A DNA stretch of 6,134 nt from CAZTKP01 sp964614215 (GTDB lineage Bacteria > UBP6 > UBA1177), in the NCBI GenBank assembly GCA_964614215.1, contig CAZTKP010000155.1:1-6134 (forward strand), read 5' to 3'. Both the position numbers and the translations under genes were made by a program. Positions 1 to 6,000 of the stretch are shown here, in pieces; the first letter of the stretch is position 1, and each line of letters starts with the position of its first letter. The notes beneath the pieces are model-generated. The model saw only the letters and a program-made list of their open reading frames with translations, was not told the DNA's origin and did not search any database.

Positions 1-15
1 GCGTGACATCATTAG

Positions 16-21
16 AGGGAG
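16..21 (+). promoter_or_regulatory. Ribosome binding site (AGGGAG)
   Basis: AGGGAG lies 6 bases before GTG 28 and contains GGAG, complementary to the 16S anti-Shine-Dalgarno sequence. It decides the GTG start, since no in-frame ATG nearby would leave the signal peptide whole. No promoter can be recognised in the few bases upstream. In-frame stops TGA (4-6) and TAG (13-15) precede it; whether either ends an upstream gene cannot be judged from this window. Confidence 0.75.
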
Positions 22-27
22 AAAATC

Positions 28-81
28 GTGAGAAAAAGCATTGTCTTATTACTTTTTTTAGTATTTCCGCTCATTTCCTGC
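28..81 (+). other. Lipoprotein signal peptide and lipobox (residues 1-18)
   Basis: The first 18 residues form a type II (lipoprotein) signal: a short basic start (Arg2, Lys3), a hydrophobic core rich in Leu, Val and Phe (residues 5-16), then lipobox L15-I16-S17-C18. Signal peptidase II would cut before Cys18, which would be lipidated. The residue after Cys is Asn, not the Asp that causes inner-membrane retention in E. coli, so outer-membrane anchoring is plausible; whether it faces the periplasm or the outside cannot be told. The lipid anchor agrees with known bacterial A2Ms, which are mostly lipoproteins. Confidence 0.92.
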
Positions 82-3000
82 AACGGTGAGCCTGTTGAGA
101 AAGTTAAAGTTCCGAAAAAGTACGGAACTTACACTGCGCAGTGGGCTGAAGTGCAGAAATTTGAAAATGACGGGAAGCCGCGTTCTGCTATCAAAGTGAT
201 CGAGGAGATCATCAGGAAGGCAAAAAAGGAAAAGAACTCTCCTCAAGTCGTGAAAGGTCTGATAGGCCTCACAAAGAACGTTATGAACATCGGTGAGGTC
301 AAGTTCGCGGACCAGATAAAGATACTCGTGAAGGAAAGCAAGGATGCCGACAAAGTCACAAAGGCGGTGCTTGATTCAATGCTTGCAGAGATCTTCTGGA
401 CATACTACCAGTCCAACCGGTATCGCTTTATGCAGAGAAGTGAGACAGCAAAGGTCGAGTCCGACGATATCTCCACATGGGATCTCAAAACTATTATTAA
501 AAAAGTAAAGGACCTGCATCTCAGTGCTCTTAAAAATGCAGATGTCCTCAAACAGTTTAAAATAGAGCTTTATGATGAGATCCTGATCCAGGGACTCAAA
601 CCACGGAAACTTCGTCCCACACTTTATGATTTTCTTGCTCACCGTGCTCTCCAGTTCTTTATGTACAGCGATGTCAGCCTCACGGAAGCAGCAGATCCCT
701 TTAAAATGATGTCACCTGAGTATTTCGGCAGTGCGGAACAGTTTATCGCCCTTACGCAGAACTTTAAGAATGAGGATTCTCTTCAGGCTCAGGCACTTAA
801 AATATTCAGGGATGTTACATTCAGACATTTAAAGGATAAGGAATCGGATGCGCTGATCGATGTTGAACTTCTGAGATTGAAGTACGTCAATGATAATATT
901 GTTATTGACAACAGGGAGGAGCTTTATTTAAAAGCTCTTGAAGGACTTGAGAAAAAATTCCCGAATAATCGGACAGCAGGGTTGATAAGATATGAAATTT
1001 CCTGCTGGTACAGAGATAATGGAAATGTCTATCAGCCGCAGATGAAGGACAACGATGAAAGAAAGTGGTATCTTAAAAAAGCTGTGAACATCTGTGACGG
1101 AGTCATAAAGAAGGATGTATCGACAGAAGCGGCAGACAAGTGCAACGTGTTGATCTCTCAGCTTAAGTCCAGAACTGTCTCGATCCAGGCGGAGGATGTC
1201 AATACCCCTGAAAAACCTTTCAGAACGTTTGTGACGTTCAGAAATGTAAAAAACCTTTATTTTCGAGCTGTAAAACTTGATGAAGATGATTTTCTTGAGC
1301 TTGTCAGAAACAGAAAGAGAATTGATGAAACAGTAGAAGCGCTCAGGAACGAGAAACCAGTTAAAACATGGTCTGTAAAACTTCCCGACGATGGAGATCT
1401 CAGAAGTCACACCACGGAAATTGCTGCTCCTGAACTGAAAAAAGGATTTTACGCGCTGGTTGCCGGAACGAAAAAAGACCTTTCGCTGGATAAGGCAGCG
1501 GTTTTCTTTACTCTGGCGACGGTGAGCAACCTTTCTGTAATAACAAGACAGTCAGAAAAAGGAGTTAAACTTTTTATTGCGGACAGAGAATCGGGAAAAC
1601 CGGTAAAAGGTGCAAAAGTCAAAGCTTACTCATACGAATATTCCAACTGGAGAAGCAAGTATGTGACAGAAAAAATAGGAAGCGATTCATCTGATAGCGA
1701 CGGAATTGCCGAGATCAATGTCAGCAGAAAAAGGGGCTACTATCAGCCTTATTTCATTGTTAAAAAAAGCGGAGACATGATCTACAGCGACTTTTACGTT
1801 CCCTATAAAAATTATTCCAGAGCCAGCAATTCAACTTTTTTCTTTACCGACAGAGCTATCTACAGACCCGGTCAGAAAGTACACTTTAAAGGAATAATGG
1901 TGCATTTTGACAAAGACCGCAAACCGAAGCTGCTGAAAAACAGAAAGACCCTTGTCAGGTTTTATGATGTAAACGGGCAGCAGACGGCCAAAATGAACCT
2001 TAAGACCGATGAGTTCGGATCTTTTCACGGATCGTTCAACGCCCCGGAGGGAGTTCTTAACGGACAGATGAGAATTCAGAACGAGTACGGCACTAAGTAT
2101 ATCTCTGTCGAGGAATACAAAAGGCCCAAGTTCGAAGCGGAAATCCTTCCGACAGAAAAAAGTTACAGACTAAATGATAAGGTTGAAGTTAAAGGTATTG
2201 CAAAATCATACACAGGTTTTCCTCTAAGCGGAGCAAAAGTATCCTACACCGTTTCAAGAAGCACGTACTTTCCTTATGGATACTGGTGGTACGGATACGG
2301 AGGGTACTATTCCGGTGGCGGTAATCAGGTCGTAATGACGAACGGGGAAGTCAAAACAGATGAAAAAGGGGAGTTCAAAATAGAGTTTACAGCGAAACCC
2401 GATCTCATGATCCCGCAGGAATACAATCCTGCCTTTACCTATTCGGTCAATGTCGATGTAACTGATATAAACGGGGAAACGCACAGTGCTTTCAAAATGG
2501 TGAGGGTAGGCTATACGTCTTTAGTTCTGACCGAGAATATTCCTGCCAATCTGGATGGATCGAAAGGTGCTGAATTTAACGTGGGAAGTACAAATCTGGA
2601 TGGACAGCCTGTGGACGCTAAGGGAAAACTGGAAATTGTAGAGCTTATTAAGCCTGAAACCCTGCTTAGAAAAAGGTTGTGGCAGAATCCTGACAAGTTT
2701 GTAATGACCGAAGATGAGTTCAGAAAAAAATTCCCTCACGATATTTATGACAGAGAGGATAATTTTGCTCAGTGGAAAGAAGGAAAGTCTGCTTTTAAGA
2801 AGGTTTTCGATACATCAAAAAAGAATGAAAAGATAAAAATAGACACTGCAGAGTGGAAAGAAGGAAAGTATGTCATAAAAATGACATCGAAAGACAAGTA
2901 TGGAAAAGAGGTGAACTACAGAAAGTATTTCGATGTCTACAGATCTGAAGATGGAAAGACGGATGATAGTTCGATCAGCAGAATGTTCCTCATTGACGGC

Positions 3001-6000
3001 ACAGTGGAGCCGGGGGCTGAAGCAAGAGTATATCTGGGGTCAGCTGCTAAGGATGTTTCAATGCTTGTTTATGTATTCAGAAAGAATGAGAAAGCACAGA
3101 AAATAAAAGTAAAGCTTGATCAGGAAAAGAAAATAGTAAAGATCCCGATCCGTGAAAAGGATAGGGGAAATGTTGCCTATTCAGTTGTTTTCCAGAAATT
3201 CGGAAGAACATATCATCAGTCCGGAACAGTGATCGTGCCCTGGACGGACAAACAGCTGAAGATCGAGACTATGAGTTTCAGAGATAAGCTGACTCCGGGC
3301 AAAAAAGAGGAATGGAGGCTGAAAATTACCGGACCCAAAGCCCAGGCAGCCGCAGCCCAGATGCTTGCCCTTATGTATGATGCCTCTCTTGACAGCTTTG
3401 TCCGGCATAATCTGTGGTTCAGTATCCATCCTACAAATTATTTTAATATCTACTGGAATGAAAACAGTACACACCGGGCAACTTATTCACGGCAGTACGC
3501 ACCTCACTGGTATAGCTACTACTATGGAAAAAGCTGGACATATGACAGTTTTAACTGGAACGGATTTCCCAGACATGCGTACTATAATTACAGGTATTCC
3601 CGAAAAAGATCAAAAATGGCTATGCCGATGGCTGCCGCAGGATCTATTAGCGGAGAAGGAAGAGGCGGCGGAGGAGTTTTGATGGATGAAGTTGCCGAAG
3701 AAGAAAGTTTCGGTGTGGGTAGTATGGAACTGGATGGGGGCGTTGCTCAGACGGCTGTTGCTGAGAAAAAAGCTGAAAGGTCCGGTTCAGGAAAAGATAA
3801 GGTGGTGAGCAGACTGACCACAGCTAATATGGAATCTGATAATACTGTTGAAAAACCGCAGATCAGAAAGAATTTTCAGGAAACCGCATTTTTTATGCCC
3901 GTTCTTAAAACCGATGAAAAAGGAGAGATCGTTGTCTCCTTTGAAGTGCCGGATTCTCTTACAAAATGGCGCTTTTTGGCTATGGCTCATACTAAAGATC
4001 TTAAAATAGGACATCTGGATAAGTATGTTAACACTATCAAGGAGCTTATGGTCACTCCCAATGTTCCAAGATTCTTAAGAGAAGGTGACAGTGTTATACT
4101 GAGCGCAAAGATATCCAACATGAGTAAAAAGAAGATGACCGGAACTGCAAAACTTGAGCTATTTGATGCAGCGACAATGAAACCGCTTGACAAGTCTTAC
4201 GGTAATACAGGTGCGGCAAAGAAGTTCAGTGTGAAGGAGAATGGAAATACAAGTGTCGAGTGGAAGCTCAAGGTTCCTATGAACACCGGAACTCTGACAT
4301 GGCGCGTTGTTGCGCAGAGCGGAGAGCTTTCAGACGGAGAGGAAAATGCTCTGCCTGTTCTTTCAAACAGAATGATGGTGACGGAAAGTCTGCCTCTGCC
4401 TGTGAATGGAAAGGAGAAAAAAGAGTTCAAATTTAAAAAGCTTCTTGAATCAGGCTCGTCAAAAACTCTTACAAATCATAAGTTGACCCTCGAGTTCACA
4501 AGTAATCCGACATGGTATGCCGTTCAGGCGATACCTTACCTTGTTGAATATCCTTATGAATGTGCGGAGCAGATCTTTTCAAGACTCTACGCGAACAGTC
4601 TTTCTATGCATATCGTCAAGTCAAATCCTGTAATTAAAAAGGTTTTTGAAAAGTGGCGCGGAACTGACGCTATGCTTTCAAATCTGCATAAAAATCAAGA
4701 GCTTAAGTCGGTTCTTTTAAAAGAGACCCCTTGGGTTCTGGACTCTCAGAACGAGGAGGCAAATAAAAAGAGACTTGCGAATTTCTTTGAGACAAAAAGA
4801 ATGCAGAGGGGACTTAACAGTGCTGCGCGTAAACTTAAAAAAATGCAGGCTTATAACGGTGGATGGCCATGGTTCCCCGGTTTCCCTGAAAGCTGGTTCA
4901 TCACTCAGCATATTGTTTCGGGTTTCGGAAAACTGAAGAATATGGAAGTAACCCTCGACAGGTCTGTCTCATCAATGGCGGACAAGGCGGTTCAGTTCAT
5001 AGATAATAAGGTTCGTGAGAGGTACGAGTACCTTAAAAGGCATAGTATAGATCTGAATAAAAAGAACATTGGTTATATGGAGATCCACTATCTCTATGCC
5101 CGTAGTTTCTATACGGATATCAAAGTCAGATCAGTAAATAAGGAGGCTTTTAACTACTGGTTAGGTCAGGCGGAGAAATACTGGCTCGGGGAAACTCCCT
5201 ACATGAATGCCATGGCGGCGGTCGCTCTTTTCAGACACGGAAAGACAAAGATCGCAAAAAAGATAATTGAATCTCTCAGAGAAAGAGCGATCTATAACGA
5301 AGAGCTGGGAATGTACTACAAGGAGAATATGGGCGGATACTACTGGTATCAGTTCCCGATCGAGACCCAGGCTACGATAATTGAGGCTTTCGCAGAGATA
5401 AGTAAAGACACAAAAACGGTCAATCAGCTTAAGCAGTGGCTGCTCAAGATGAAACAGGTTCAGGGCTGGAAGACAACAAAGGCGACAGTTGATGCTGTCT
5501 ATGCTCTGCTGATGCGTGGTGATAACTGGCTCAAGAACAAGGGCGAAGCGAAGATAACAGTGGGGGATATAAAGATCGAACCTGAAAAGATGGGCGCAAA
5601 GGTCGAGGCAGGCACAGGGCATTTCAAAGTTGCCTGGCGCAAGGAAAAGATCAAACCGGAAATGGGTAAAGTGACAGTCGATAATCCTAACTCGAATCCG
5701 GCCTGGGGAGCTCTTTACTGGCAGTATTTTGAGGATCTTGACAAGATCACTCCGCATAAGACACCGCTTGCACTTGAAAAGGATATCTTTCTTGAGGTGA
5801 AGACCCCGACAGGAATAAAACTTGAGAAAGTTACACAGTCCACAAAACTGGCCCCGGGAGACAGGCTGAAAGTTAGAGTTGTTCTCAGATCTGACAGGGA
5901 TATGGAGTATCTTCACATGAGAGATATGCGTCCTGCGGGAACTGAACCTGAAAATGTTCTTTCAAGACATAAATATCAGGACGGTCTGTGGTATTATGAA

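Noticed and set aside
1..27. End of an upstream gene at TGA (4-6) or TAG (13-15)
   Set aside because: Only one to four codons are visible, so no upstream coding sequence can be supported; the stops only bound the start of the A2M frame.
928..1410. A 160-codon minus-strand open frame, and several shorter ones (for example 58-246, 376-642, 3181-3474)
   Set aside because: All are antisense to the A2M gene, with Cys/Phe/Ser-rich translations and no family resemblance. They are shadows of a gene supported by conserved motifs along its whole length.
3365..3682. Plus-strand open frame of 105 codons in another frame
   Set aside because: It overlaps the MYDASLDSF and aromatic-rich part of the A2M frame, which continues through it without a break. 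The alternative translation shows no domain or good ribosome binding site.
3601..3720. Possible frameshift or assembly error at the low-complexity segment
   Set aside because: The sense frame stays open on both sides and picks up the conserved NFQETAFF block in the same frame right after it, so the low complexity is genuine sequence and fits a bait region.
4900..4932. His1628 in ITQHIVSGFG as the catalytic His of complement C3-type thioester proteins
   Set aside because: Its distance from Cys1512 is similar to that in C3, but its motif resembles the WLTAYV helix of C3, which comes before the catalytic His there. The assignment is not supported by the local sequence.
5161..5916. A long open frame of 251 codons on the minus strand
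   Set aside because: It lies wholly inside the A2M coding sequence and is in exact codon register with it. It ends where the sense strand has a TTA Leu codon (5161-5163). Antisense stops in this register need sense TTA, CTA or TCA codons, which this gene uses sparingly, so long antisense frames arise as a by-product. The translated product shows no recognisable domain.
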